DNA of 8,564 bases, from positions 1-8,564 of the forward strand of contig CAZKVD010000070.1 of assembly GCA_964556145.1 (NCBI GenBank). Direction: 5' to 3'. Under the pieces are notes generated by a model that saw only the letters and a program-made list of their open reading frames with translations, was not told the DNA's origin and made no database searches. Source of the stretch: F1-20-MAGs119 sp964556145. Lineage in GTDB: Bacteria > Actinomycetota > Acidimicrobiia > Acidimicrobiales > Ilumatobacteraceae. Below, piece after piece: positions 1 to 5,935 of the stretch; the stretch's first letter is position 1; every line of letters starts with the position of its first letter. The position numbers and the translations under genes are program-made.

Positions 1-2386
1 CACCGAGCGTGGCACCAAACACCGAGACGATGATGGCTTCCCACCGCACCGAGCGCTTCAGTTGTCGGCGAGTCATGCCGACGGCGCGAAGCAGCCCGAA
101 CTCGCGCGTGCGTTCAAAGACCGACAGAGCCATCGTGTTGGCGATGCCGAGGACCGCGATCGAAATCGCGAAGATGAGAAGCGAGTAGACGATGAAGAGC
201 AACTGGTTCAGCTGGTCTTCTTGGCTCTTCTGAAACTCCACTCTGTCCTGCACCTCGGCGCTGGGGAATTCCTCGGCCACCTTTTCGACCGCGGCCCGTG
301 CGGTATCGGCGTCGACACCCTCGGCAATCTTCGCGCCGATGAAGAAGTCGAGAGGTGGGGCAGTGGATGCTTCTTTCAGGGTGTCGATGCTGACGAGCCA
401 GTTGCCGACGATGGAGGAATCGCCATAAACGGCACCGACGCGCAAACTGGTGACCTTGCCGTTCTGCCACGTCATGTCGATGGTGTCACCAACACCGATA
501 CCGAGATCGCGTGCCGGGTCTTTGTGAATCAACACCGCGCCGTCGGCGATCGAAGCGAAGTCACCACTTTGGATGTCGGCGTCGACAAGTTCACCCATCG
601 AAGGGTCGACCGCGCCGATCGACTTCGACTCGCCGGCGACCTGTGCATTTGCTGCACGGAACGGTGACACCGCCGACAGTTCGGGCAGCTGGGCGAGCTT
701 GTCGGCGAATGCCGCCGGAAGCCCCTGGAACCCGGAGTTCGTCACGTAGAAGTCGGCGGTGATTGAAGTTCCGAGCGCCTTGCGAAGTGATGCCTGAACG
801 GAGGCGGCAACGACGGCGATGGTGCTGACGAGAGCCAGGCCGATCATCAGCGCCGACGCCGTCGAGGCCGTACGTCGCGGAGTTCGTTGTGCATTCCGGC
901 TGGCGATGCGTCCCGGGGTCTTGCGGTTCATCGACAAGCCGGGGAGGGGCAACAGGTTGCTGACGATTCGGCTGACGGGCGCGGCCACCGACTGCGAGAG
1001 GCTGGCGACACCGAGGAAGATCATCAACGCACCGAGCGCCGACGCAGCGAGAATGCCGACCGTGCCGCCGGGCTGGGCAAAGAGACCGACAACGAACAGC
1101 ACGATGCCGATTGTCAGGGTTGCGCCTGCGAGGACGAGACGCTTGTTGCGCTGAAGGCTCGAGAACCCGACTTCGGGACGCATTGCGGCAACGGGGGGAA
1201 TTCGTCCGGCACGGGCAGCGGGAACAAAGGCAGCGACAAGCGTGACTCCGACACCGACCACCAATGAGACCGCGATTGTGCGGGCCGAAATCACGGTGGA
1301 GGCCGAGGGGAACGCGGCACCCGTGGCGTTGAAGAGGGCGGTGATGCCCTTGGAGACCAGAACACCACCGGCGATGCCGAGTGCCGTGGCGAGGAGACCG
1401 ATGATTCCCGACTCGCCGAGGATCATGAGACGAATCTGGCGAATATCGGCTCCGATGGCACGCAGGAGGGCGAGCTCGCGCAGGCGTTGGCTGACGATGA
1501 TGGCAAAGGTATTGAAAATGAGGAATGCGCTGACGAAGAGTGAGATGGCGGCGAAGCCCAGCAACACCTTGCCGAAGATGTCGATGATGTCGTTGATCGC
1601 ACCGGCGGTTTCCTCGGCCGATTGGTCGCCCGTGATGACTTCGTAGGGCGATGAGTCGGCGGTCGCGCCGATTGCCGCTGCGACCGCGGATTGAACGTCG
1701 TCGCGCGATGCACCGTCGGCGACACCCATGTAGATCGAATCAACGAGACCGTTGACGCCGAGGAAGTCGTCGGCTGTTGCGGGGTCGAACGCGCTGACGC
1801 TGGCACCGCCCCCACCTTCTGTCGTCTTTGTTCCCGTGAGGCCGACGAGCACGAAGTCGCCGCTGCCGTTCGGACCCACGATGGGCACCGTCTCGCCGAT
1901 CTCGTACCCCGCGCGCTCGGCGGACTTCTTGTCGATGGCGACTTCACCCGGCCCACGTGCCTCGCGGCCCTCGAGCACGAGACGACCGTCAAGGCCCTCG
2001 CTTCCGTACCACGCAATTCCGAACGATGGCCCCGAGGTTTGCAGTGGCTTGCCGTTCTTCTTGATGATCGTCGCTTGTCTCAGAATGTTGACCTCGACGC
2101 GGTCGACGCCCGGGACCGCACTGATGACCGAAACCAAGGAGTCGGGAACGGGATCGCGCTGTGCCGTGGCCTCGTCGCCAAAGGCGATGCGCGAACGCAC
2201 TTCGAGGTCGACATCGCCCTGCAGTTCGTCGAAGAGTCCGTTGATCGCACCCTTCACGCTGTCGGTGAGCATGAATGCACCCGACACGAATGCAACACCG
2301 AGGACGATGGCGAATGCCGTGAGAAGGACACGGAACTTGCGGGCGAGTACGCCGCGAACAGTGAGTCGAAGAATGGGGGAGGACAT
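1..2386 (-). CDS. ABC transporter permease, two FtsX-like domains (C-terminus cut by window edge)
   Basis: This is the membrane subunit of a MacB/LolCE-like ABC exporter; the substrate is unknown. The frame is open for 795 codons from the ATG at 2386 to the window edge, with no stop. An N-terminal membrane segment lies at about residues 20-40, followed by an extracytoplasmic MacB-like domain (about 41-265). The first FtsX domain (about 270-390) carries a cytoplasmic loop ending RLRELALLRAIGA. Further membrane segments lie near 418-462 and 510-530. A second extracytoplasmic domain (about 531-722) is followed by the start of a second FtsX domain from about 728, with the equivalent loop RTREFGLLRAVGM near 759. 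Family members are about 840-860 residues, so roughly 50 residues are missing. The start lies 5 bases after the ATPase stop, so the two genes form one operon. Function as an exporter is known from the family; what it carries cannot be told. Confidence 0.93.
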   Translation of the reverse strand, partial: MSSPILRLTVRGVLARKFRVLLTAFAIVLGVAFVSGAFMLTDSVKGAINGLFDELQGDVDLEVRSRIAFGDEATAQRDPVPDSLVSVISAVPGVDRVEVNILRQATIIKKNGKPLQTSGPSFGIAWYGSEGLDGRLVLEGREARGPGEVAIDKKSAERAGYEIGETVPIVGPNGSGDFVLVGLTGTKTTEGGGGASVSAFDPATADDFLGVNGLVDSIYMGVADGASRDDVQSAVAAAIGATADSSPYEVITGDQSAEETAGAINDIIDIFGKVLLGFAAISLFVSAFLIFNTFAIIVSQRLRELALLRAIGADIRQIRLMILGESGIIGLLATALGIAGGVLVSKGITALFNATGAAFPSASTVISARTIAVSLVVGVGVTLVAAFVPAARAGRIPPVAAMRPEVGFSSLQRNKRLVLAGATLTIGIVLFVVGLFAQPGGTVGILAASALGALMIFLGVASLSQSVAAPVSRIVSNLLPLPGLSMNRKTPGRIASRNAQRTPRRTASTASALMIGLALVSTIAVVAASVQASLRKALGTSITADFYVTNSGFQGLPAAFADKLAQLPELSAVSPFRAANAQVAGESKSIGAVDPSMGELVDADIQSGDFASIADGAVLIHKDPARDLGIGVGDTIDMTWQNGKVTSLRVGAVYGDSSIVGNWLVSIDTLKEASTAPPLDFFIGAKIAEGVDADTARAAVEKVAEEFPSAEVQDRVEFQKSQEDQLNQLLFIVYSLLIFAISIAVLGIANTMALSVFERTREFGLLRAVGMTRRQLKRSVRWEAIIVSVFGATLG

Positions 2387-2391
2387 GGGTG

Positions 2392-3144
2392 TCAGGCCAG
2401 GCGCTTCATGCGGTCGAGCACGCGCTCGGCCGTTGGTTCGTCGATCTCGTCGACGACCTTTCCGTCGGCGAGAAAGATCACACGGTCGGCGTACGACGCG
2501 GCGTTCGGGTCGTGGGTGACCATGACGATGGTCTGGCCGAACTCCTTGACGGCGCGACGCATGAATCCAAGGACGTCGGAACTCGACTTGCTGTCGAGGT
2601 TGCCCGTGGGTTCGTCGGCGAAGATGATTTTCGGCTTGCTGGCGAGCGCACGCGCAACGGCGACACGCTGCTGCTGCCCGCCCGACAATTCGGCCGGCTT
2701 GTGGTCGAGTCGATCGCGCAGGCCGACCGCGTCGATGACCCTGTCGACCCACGAGACATCGGGTTCGGTATCACCGAGGTCGAGGGGAAGCTCGATGTTC
2801 TCGCGAGCGCTGAGGGTGGGAATGAGGTTGAACGCCTGAAACACGAATCCGACCTGCTCACGGCGCAAATGGGTGAGTTGCCGCTCGTTCAACGACGACA
2901 GGTCGACCTCGCCGATGAAGGCCTTGCCCGCGGTGAGCGAGTCGAGGCCGGCGAGGCAGTGCATGAGAGTGGATTTCCCCGAACCACTGGGGCCCATGAT
3001 GGCGGTGAACTCGCCCGCGCGGAACTCGACGGTGACCCCGTCGAGGGCACGTACCTCGCTGTCGCCCTTGCCGTAGAACTTCGAAGCATCGATGGAACTT
3101 GCTGCTGCCGTGTGGACCTGGGGGGTCGGTGTGGTTGAGTTCAC
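2392..3144 (-). CDS. ABC transporter ATP-binding protein (MacB/LolD type)
   Basis: This 250-residue cytoplasmic ATPase powers the FtsX-like permease encoded just downstream. All ABC signatures are present: Walker A GPSGSGKST (51-59), Q-loop Gln103, signature LSGGQ (153-157), Walker B IIFADE (173-178), D-loop (181-185) and switch His211. The sequence style, with FQAFNLIPTLSARENIELPL after the Q-loop, is that of the LolD/MacB/FtsE subgroup that partners FtsX-fold permeases. The start is GTG at 3144 and no convincing ribosome-binding site precedes it. A later start would cut into the first beta strand, so this one is preferred. The gene is divergent from the selenoprotein operon, with only 36 bases between the two starts. 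Confidence 0.95.
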   Translation of the reverse strand: MNSTTPTPQVHTAAASSIDASKFYGKGDSEVRALDGVTVEFRAGEFTAIMGPSGSGKSTLMHCLAGLDSLTAGKAFIGEVDLSSLNERQLTHLRREQVGFVFQAFNLIPTLSARENIELPLDLGDTEPDVSWVDRVIDAVGLRDRLDHKPAELSGGQQQRVAVARALASKPKIIFADEPTGNLDSKSSSDVLGFMRRAVKEFGQTIVMVTHDPNAASYADRVIFLADGKVVDEIDEPTAERVLDRMKRLA

Positions 3145-3167
3145 TAGGCTTTTCTACAAGACGAAAG

Positions 3168-3176
3168 AAGGGGGTG
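3168..3176 (+). promoter_or_regulatory. Strong Shine-Dalgarno sequence of the CMD/selenoprotein operon
   Basis: AAGGGGGTG matches 8 of 9 positions of the ideal AAGGAGGTG and ends 4 bases before the GTG start at 3181. It is the best ribosome-binding site I found in the window, where several other genes have none, and it fixes the GTG as the start of the first gene. A weak -10-like TACAAG lies at 3155-3160, but no convincing -35 goes with it. Confidence 0.7.
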
Positions 3177-3180
3177 CAAC

Positions 3181-3513
3181 GTGGGTGTTGATCCGTCGGC
3201 CAATACACATCTGTATCCATACCTGACGTCTCTCGGCGACAAGGTTGTCGCTGCTTGCCCCGGCCGCACCGCCGACGTGATTGCCCACGCAATTCGCGGC
3301 GCACTCGGTCTGTCGCGTCCCGAGGTCGCGAATCTCACCGCGGCGGAATCGATTGTTCACATGATCGCCGAGCAGTTCGTCATCGATGTTCACGGAGTCA
3401 CCGAAGAGCAGTTCTCGAGCCTCAAGAATCACTACGACGAGCCGCAGATCGTCGCCATGCTCTTCCGTATGGCGCTCACCGACGGACTCGGAAAATTGGA
3501 GAAGGTGGCCTGA
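3181..3513 (+). CDS. Small CMD/AhpD-like half-domain protein without redox cysteines; first gene of the selenoprotein operon
   Basis: This 110-residue soluble protein of unknown function starts at GTG, fixed by a strong ribosome-binding site. From residue 52 to the end it can be laid without gaps on the C-terminal half of the next gene's product. Both share the pattern Leu, Ala+11, Phe+14, aromatic+33, Ile/Leu+38, Leu+47 and Gly+50, ending in similar DGLGKLEKV / HGFSKMLIV stretches. This is the helical half of the carboxymuconolactone-decarboxylase (AhpD-like) fold. The half carrying the catalytic Glu and CxxC is absent, and the only cysteine is Cys26 in a different context. Its stop overlaps the next start (TGATG), so the two are translationally coupled. 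I infer a non-catalytic partner subunit of the selenoprotein, because AhpD-like proteins work as oligomers; this is not shown. The family assignment rests on the pattern only. Confidence 0.75.
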   Translation: MGVDPSANTHLYPYLTSLGDKVVAACPGRTADVIAHAIRGALGLSRPEVANLTAAESIVHMIAEQFVIDVHGVTEEQFSSLKNHYDEPQIVAMLFRMALTDGLGKLEKVA

Positions 3514-4037
3514 TGTCGTCGATACCCAGACTCGCCCCGGTCGACCCCACCGCACGTTCGGTGTTCGGCTCGATCCTCGCCCATCAGCCGGGCCTCGCTG
3601 CCGCATTCGGCGAGCTCTATGCGGAGTTCTGGAATCGGGGCGTGCTCGACCATGCAACGAAGGAAACGTCGCGAATGCGCAATGCGCGCATCACGGATTG
3701 TGGTTATTGACGCAATGTCCGCTTCACGGTCGTGGAGCAGCGCAACCTGACGGAAGACGAAGTCGAGCTCATCGACGAGGATTACGAAATATCACAGCTC
3801 GGCGAGCGCGCCAAGCTTGCGATTGCATTCGCCGATGCGTTTCTCGGGGCGCAGGGATCGCTCGACGTCGAACTGCAGCAGCGCGTCGATGAGGAATTCA
3901 ACCCGGCCGAACTTGCGGAACTCGGCATCGGCCTTGCCCTTTTTCACGGCTTCAGCAAGATGCTCATCGTTTCGGGTTGCGAACCCGAGGACATGCCCAC
4001 GACGGTGTTGTCGGCGCCGGGCAGCAAGCCTGCCTGA
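3513..4037 (+). CDS. AhpD-like carboxymuconolactone decarboxylase family selenoprotein (CGYU redox motif, UGA read as Sec)
   Basis: Read through one in-frame TGA at 3708-3710, this gene gives a 174-residue single-domain CMD/AhpD-like protein, a normal length for the family. CMD relatives in bacteria carry a stretch like RLRNAxxxxCxxCxxVR. Here it is RMRNARITDCGY, then TGA, then RNVRF, so the TGA falls exactly on the second cysteine, giving Cys63-Gly-Tyr-Sec66. Glu51 lies 12 residues before Cys63, the same spacing as the proton-relay Glu118 and Cys130 of mycobacterial AhpD. Reading continues in frame for 108 codons after the TGA with normal codon use and a CMD-type helical half (about 88-150), ending at TGA 4035-4037. 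A SECIS-like hairpin follows the first TGA. AhpD-type proteins are thiol peroxidases or reductases of peroxiredoxins; the substrate here is unknown. The start ATG overlaps the previous stop and has AGGTGG 4 bases upstream. A nonsense-mutated pseudogene is the main alternative and is less likely. Confidence 0.88.
3708..3710 (+). other. In-frame UGA predicted to encode selenocysteine (Sec66)
   Basis: The TGA replaces the second cysteine codon of the CxxC motif; Cys-to-Sec exchange at a redox-active position is the hallmark of bacterial selenoproteins. TGA is a genuine stop in other genes here (the ends at 3513, 4037, 5189 and 7483), so a general recoding of TGA is excluded. Confidence 0.87.
3711..3742 (+). 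promoter_or_regulatory. Bacterial SECIS element, hairpin with GGUC loop
   Basis: The stem GCUUCAC (3721-3727) pairs with GUGGAGC (3732-3738) over 7 pairs, one of them a U-G wobble (3724/3735), closing the four-base loop GGUC (3728-3731). The loop begins 17 bases after the UGA. From memory, the Escherichia coli fdhF element also presents GGUC at its apex about 18 bases after the UGA, where SelB binds. A short lower helix, CGC 3711-3713 with GCG 3740-3742, could form across an uneven internal loop. The hairpin lies inside the reading frame, as bacterial SECIS elements do. I see no bulged U like that of fdhF in the upper stem. Confidence 0.82.
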
Positions 4038-4042
4038 GGGCG

Positions 4043-4636
4043 CTACCAACCGTCGTAGTGGACGACCTCGGCCACGTCCCTGCGTGACACCGGACCCGTC
4101 GGTCCGTCGGGATACCCCAAGGGGATCGTCGTGCCGATGAAGACGTCGTCGGGAATTCTCAGGATGCGCCGGATGTCGGCTTCGAACACGCCGTGCAGCG
4201 TGGTGAAGGCCGCGCCGAGGCCAAGTGCTCGGGCCGCGACGACGAGGTTTTGGCTTGCCGCATAAACCGCCGAGTACATGAATGTTTCGCGCGGGGCACC
4301 GGGTGGATAGACGTTGTGGCCGCAGACGAAGATGATGCACGGGAAATTTCCCATGTTCTCGCCCAGGTTCTTCGCGCCGGCAAGCGTGCGGCGGTCAACG
4401 GCGTTGTCCGGCACCGGCATCGAGGCGACGCGATCGGCGAAGGGCTTGAAGAGATCGCCCAGTTGTTTGCGAACCGCTGCATCGGTGACGACGACGAAAT
4501 CCCAGCATTGGGTGTTGTTCGGACTGCTGGCACGAGTGGCGGCCCACAGGACCTTGTCGAGAAGTTCTTGGGGCACGGGGTCGGTCTTGAAGAAGCGCAT
4601 CGCACGCGCGGTTCCCATTGCTTCGAAAACGTCCAT
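4043..4636 (-). CDS. Nitroreductase-family FMN-dependent oxidoreductase
   Basis: This 197-residue protein belongs to the nitroreductase fold: FMN-dependent, usually a homodimer, using NAD(P)H to reduce nitro compounds, quinones or other acceptors. Visible family features are the N-terminal MDVFEAMGTARAMRFFKTDPV with the flavin-phosphate-binding arginines (Arg11, Arg14), SPNNTQCWDFVVV (38-50), the helix YSAVYAASQNLVVAARALGL (121-140) leading to GLGAAF, PLGYPDG (172-178), and a C-terminal SRRDVAEVVHYDGW. The frame is open 22 codons further upstream, but family members begin at MDVFEA, so ATG 4636 is chosen; GGGGG lies only one base before it. It is convergent with the selenoprotein gene (5 bases between stops) and divergent from the NMN adenylyltransferase gene. 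The substrate is unknown. Confidence 0.9.
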   Translation of the reverse strand: MDVFEAMGTARAMRFFKTDPVPQELLDKVLWAATRASSPNNTQCWDFVVVTDAAVRKQLGDLFKPFADRVASMPVPDNAVDRRTLAGAKNLGENMGNFPCIIFVCGHNVYPPGAPRETFMYSAVYAASQNLVVAARALGLGAAFTTLHGVFEADIRRILRIPDDVFIGTTIPLGYPDGPTGPVSRRDVAEVVHYDGW

Positions 4637-4694
4637 GCCCCCTATCGTGTCACTTCCTGAGCAGTGCAACGACAAGCACCTGGATGCGTACGAC

Positions 4695-5189
4695 ATGGAC
4701 ACCTTCGAAACCGGATTGATTGTTGGGCGGTTTCACCCCCCGCACCTCGGCCATTCGTGGTTCATCACCGAGGCTGCCCGCCGCTGCCGCAACCTCGTGG
4801 TGTTCGTGAACACGCGGGAGGGCGAAACGGTTCCCGGCAACCTACGGGCTGGCTGGCTGGCCGATCTGCATCCCGGTGTCATCGTGCGTCAGGTTGCCCA
4901 CAACCTCGACACCGACTGGAACGACGAAGGCCTGTGGGCGGAGTGGATCGCGCTGTTCCGCCGGCACTGGCCGCACGCGACGGGTCCGCACGCCGTCTTT
5001 TCATCCGATGCATACGTGTCGGAACTGGCGCGCCGGCTCGGCGCCGAAGCGGTGGTCGTCGACGAGCAACGCGTCAACGTGCCGATCAGTGCCACCCAGG
5101 TACGCAACGACCCACTCAGCAACCTGGGGATGCTGGCCCCCGCGGTGCGTGAGTGGGTCGAAACGAATCACCGACTGTTCAGTCGGTGA
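4695..5189 (+). CDS. Nicotinamide-nucleotide adenylyltransferase, NadR/NadM type
   Basis: This 164-residue cytoplasmic nucleotidyltransferase probably joins NMN and ATP to give NAD and pyrophosphate, the last step of an NAD salvage route. The cytidylyltransferase-like signature GRFHPPHLGH (11-20) and the C-terminal ATP-binding ISATQVR (131-137) are both present. The segment HAVFSSDAYVSELARRLGAE (99-118) resembles the NMN adenylyltransferase domain of NadR. The ribosylnicotinamide kinase domain of full NadR is absent, and the length fits stand-alone NadM-like enzymes. ATG 4695 is preferred because the fold begins six residues later. An in-frame ATG at 4635 would add 20 residues without family character and would overlap the divergent nitroreductase start. 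The ribosome-binding site is weak (GGATG). The gene ends 3 bases short of the convergent peroxiredoxin stop. Confidence 0.88.
   Translation: MDTFETGLIVGRFHPPHLGHSWFITEAARRCRNLVVFVNTREGETVPGNLRAGWLADLHPGVIVRQVAHNLDTDWNDEGLWAEWIALFRRHWPHATGPHAVFSSDAYVSELARRLGAEAVVVDEQRVNVPISATQVRNDPLSNLGMLAPAVREWVETNHRLFSR
5168..5189 (+). terminator. Hairpin over the 3' end of the NMN adenylyltransferase gene
   Basis: TCACCGACT (5168-5176) and AGTCGGTGA (5181-5189) form a perfect 9-bp stem with loop GTTC, ending exactly on the TGA stop. It sits between two convergent genes and can form in both transcripts. Only loosely T-rich sequence follows on the plus strand (CTTCTTCTTG) and TTCGTTTCG on the minus, so it is at best a weak two-way terminator. 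Confidence 0.45.
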
Positions 5190-5192
5190 GGG

Positions 5193-5834
5193 TCACTTCT
5201 TCTTGTTGGGCTGCGGCAAGACGCGCAGGTAGGGCTTGATCGCCTTCCAACCACCGGGGAAGAGGGTCTTTGCCTCTTCGTCACTGACGGCCGCGCCGAT
5301 GATGACGTCGTCGCCGTCTTTCCAGTTGGCGGGCGTCGCAACCTTGTAGTTGGCGGTCAACTGAAGCGAGTCGATCACACGGAGAACTTCGTCGAAGTTG
5401 CGTCCTGTCGATGCGGGGTAGGTGATGGTGAGCTTGACTTTCTTGTCGGGACCGATGACGAAGACCGATCGCACCGTCAGCGTGTCGTTCGCATTCGGGT
5501 GGATCATGTCGTAGAGATCGCTGACCTTGCGGTCGGGGTCGCCGATCATCGGGAAATTCACCGGTGTGCCCTGTGTTTCGCCGATGTCACCCTCCCACTT
5601 CACGTGCGAGTCGACCGGGTCGACCGACAGGCCGATCACCTTGACGTTGCGCTTGTCGAACTCGGGCTTGATGCGTGCCACGTAGCCGAGCTCGGTGGTG
5701 CACACCGGGGTGAAGTCTTTCGGATGGGAAAAGAGGACGCCCCACGAATCACCCAGCCACTCGTGGAACTTGATGGTTCCCTGCGTGGTCTCTGCGGTGA
5801 AGTCGGGTGCGGTATCGCCAAGTCGTAGTGCCAT
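5193..5834 (-). CDS. 1-Cys peroxiredoxin (Prx6 type)
   Basis: This 213-residue thiol peroxidase of the AhpC/TSA superfamily reduces hydrogen peroxide or organic peroxides. The active site is HPKDFTPVCTTEL (37-49) with peroxidatic Cys45, Thr42 and Pro38 of the PxxxTxxC motif; Arg123 in VRSVFVIGPD is the catalytic arginine. Cys45 is the only cysteine, so no resolving cysteine exists within the chain. The C-terminal stretch from about 167 (ATPANWKDGDDVIIGAAVS, then FPGGWKAIKPYLRVLPQP) is the dimer-type extension of the Prx6 group. ATG 5834 gives the usual MALRLGDTAPDF start; a GTG at 5843 would add three residues. It lies near an AhpD-like selenoprotein gene, which could be its reductant, but the two are not in one operon. 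It is divergent from the MFS exporter gene. Confidence 0.94.
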   Translation of the reverse strand: MALRLGDTAPDFTAETTQGTIKFHEWLGDSWGVLFSHPKDFTPVCTTELGYVARIKPEFDKRNVKVIGLSVDPVDSHVKWEGDIGETQGTPVNFPMIGDPDRKVSDLYDMIHPNANDTLTVRSVFVIGPDKKVKLTITYPASTGRNFDEVLRVIDSLQLTANYKVATPANWKDGDDVIIGAAVSDEEAKTLFPGGWKAIKPYLRVLPQPNKKK

Positions 5835-5861
5835 GCGCGGCACGATAACGCTGATTCACCC

Positions 5862-5886
5862 AATCCCGACAACTTTGGTCGGGATT
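5862..5886. promoter_or_regulatory. 9-bp inverted repeat between the peroxiredoxin and MFS genes
   Basis: AATCCCGAC (5862-5870) and GTCGGGATT (5878-5886) are perfect complements around a 7-base spacer. It lies 28 bases upstream of the peroxiredoxin ATG and about 14 bases before the MFS -35 box. It may be an operator for the peroxiredoxin gene, or a hairpin insulating the two divergent genes. On the plus strand TTTAT follows the stem, but no plus-strand gene precedes it, so a terminator role is not obvious. Confidence 0.5.
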
Positions 5887-5899
5887 TATGTCCAGGTAG

Positions 5900-5935
5900 T
5901 TGACATTGTCTAGCAAAAGGTAGACACTGTCAGGT
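5900..5935 (+). promoter_or_regulatory. MFS gene promoter overlaid by two tandem GACAnTGTC operators
   Basis: A perfect -35 box TTGACA (5900-5905) is followed, 17 bases on, by GACACT (5923-5928), which has A at -10 position 2 and T at position 6. A start of transcription about 7 bases on would place the transcript's 5' end at or next to the ATG at 5936, and no real ribosome-binding site is present, so the mRNA may be leaderless. Two 9-base palindromes, GACATTGTC (5902-5910) and GACACTGTC (5923-5931), are centred exactly 21 bp apart, two helical turns. Extended, they form a 12-bp inverted repeat (TGACA-TGTCTA against TAGACA-TGTCA) with one mismatch per arm. Such sites are typical of TetR-family repressors of DHA2 exporters; no such regulator gene is in the window. 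Confidence 0.62.

Noticed and set aside
1691..2839. Long plus-strand open frame of 382 codons antisense to the ABC genes
   Set aside because: It runs across the permease/ATPase boundary opposite two well-supported proteins, has no recognisable domain, and its composition (Arg, Ser and Pro rich) is that of an antisense shadow in high-GC DNA.
3513..3710. The upstream half of the CMD gene as a separate 65-residue protein or a nonsense-mutated pseudogene
   Set aside because: The frame continues intact with family similarity after the TGA, the TGA sits precisely on a redox Cys position, and a GGUC-loop hairpin follows. A random nonsense mutation would be unlikely to meet all three conditions.
3708..3710. 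TGA decoded as Trp or Gly through an altered genetic code
   Set aside because: Several well-supported genes in the window end with TGA at the family's normal length, so TGA is a stop here outside this special context.
3732..4037. A separate 101-residue gene starting at GTG 3732
   Set aside because: This GTG lies inside the SECIS hairpin, has no independent ribosome-binding site, and the product would be half of a CMD domain whose missing half is encoded in frame directly upstream.
4635..4694. Earlier ATG (4635) for the NMN adenylyltransferase
   Set aside because: The 20 added residues have no family character and the start would overlap the divergent nitroreductase start codon; ATG 4695 fits the fold boundary.
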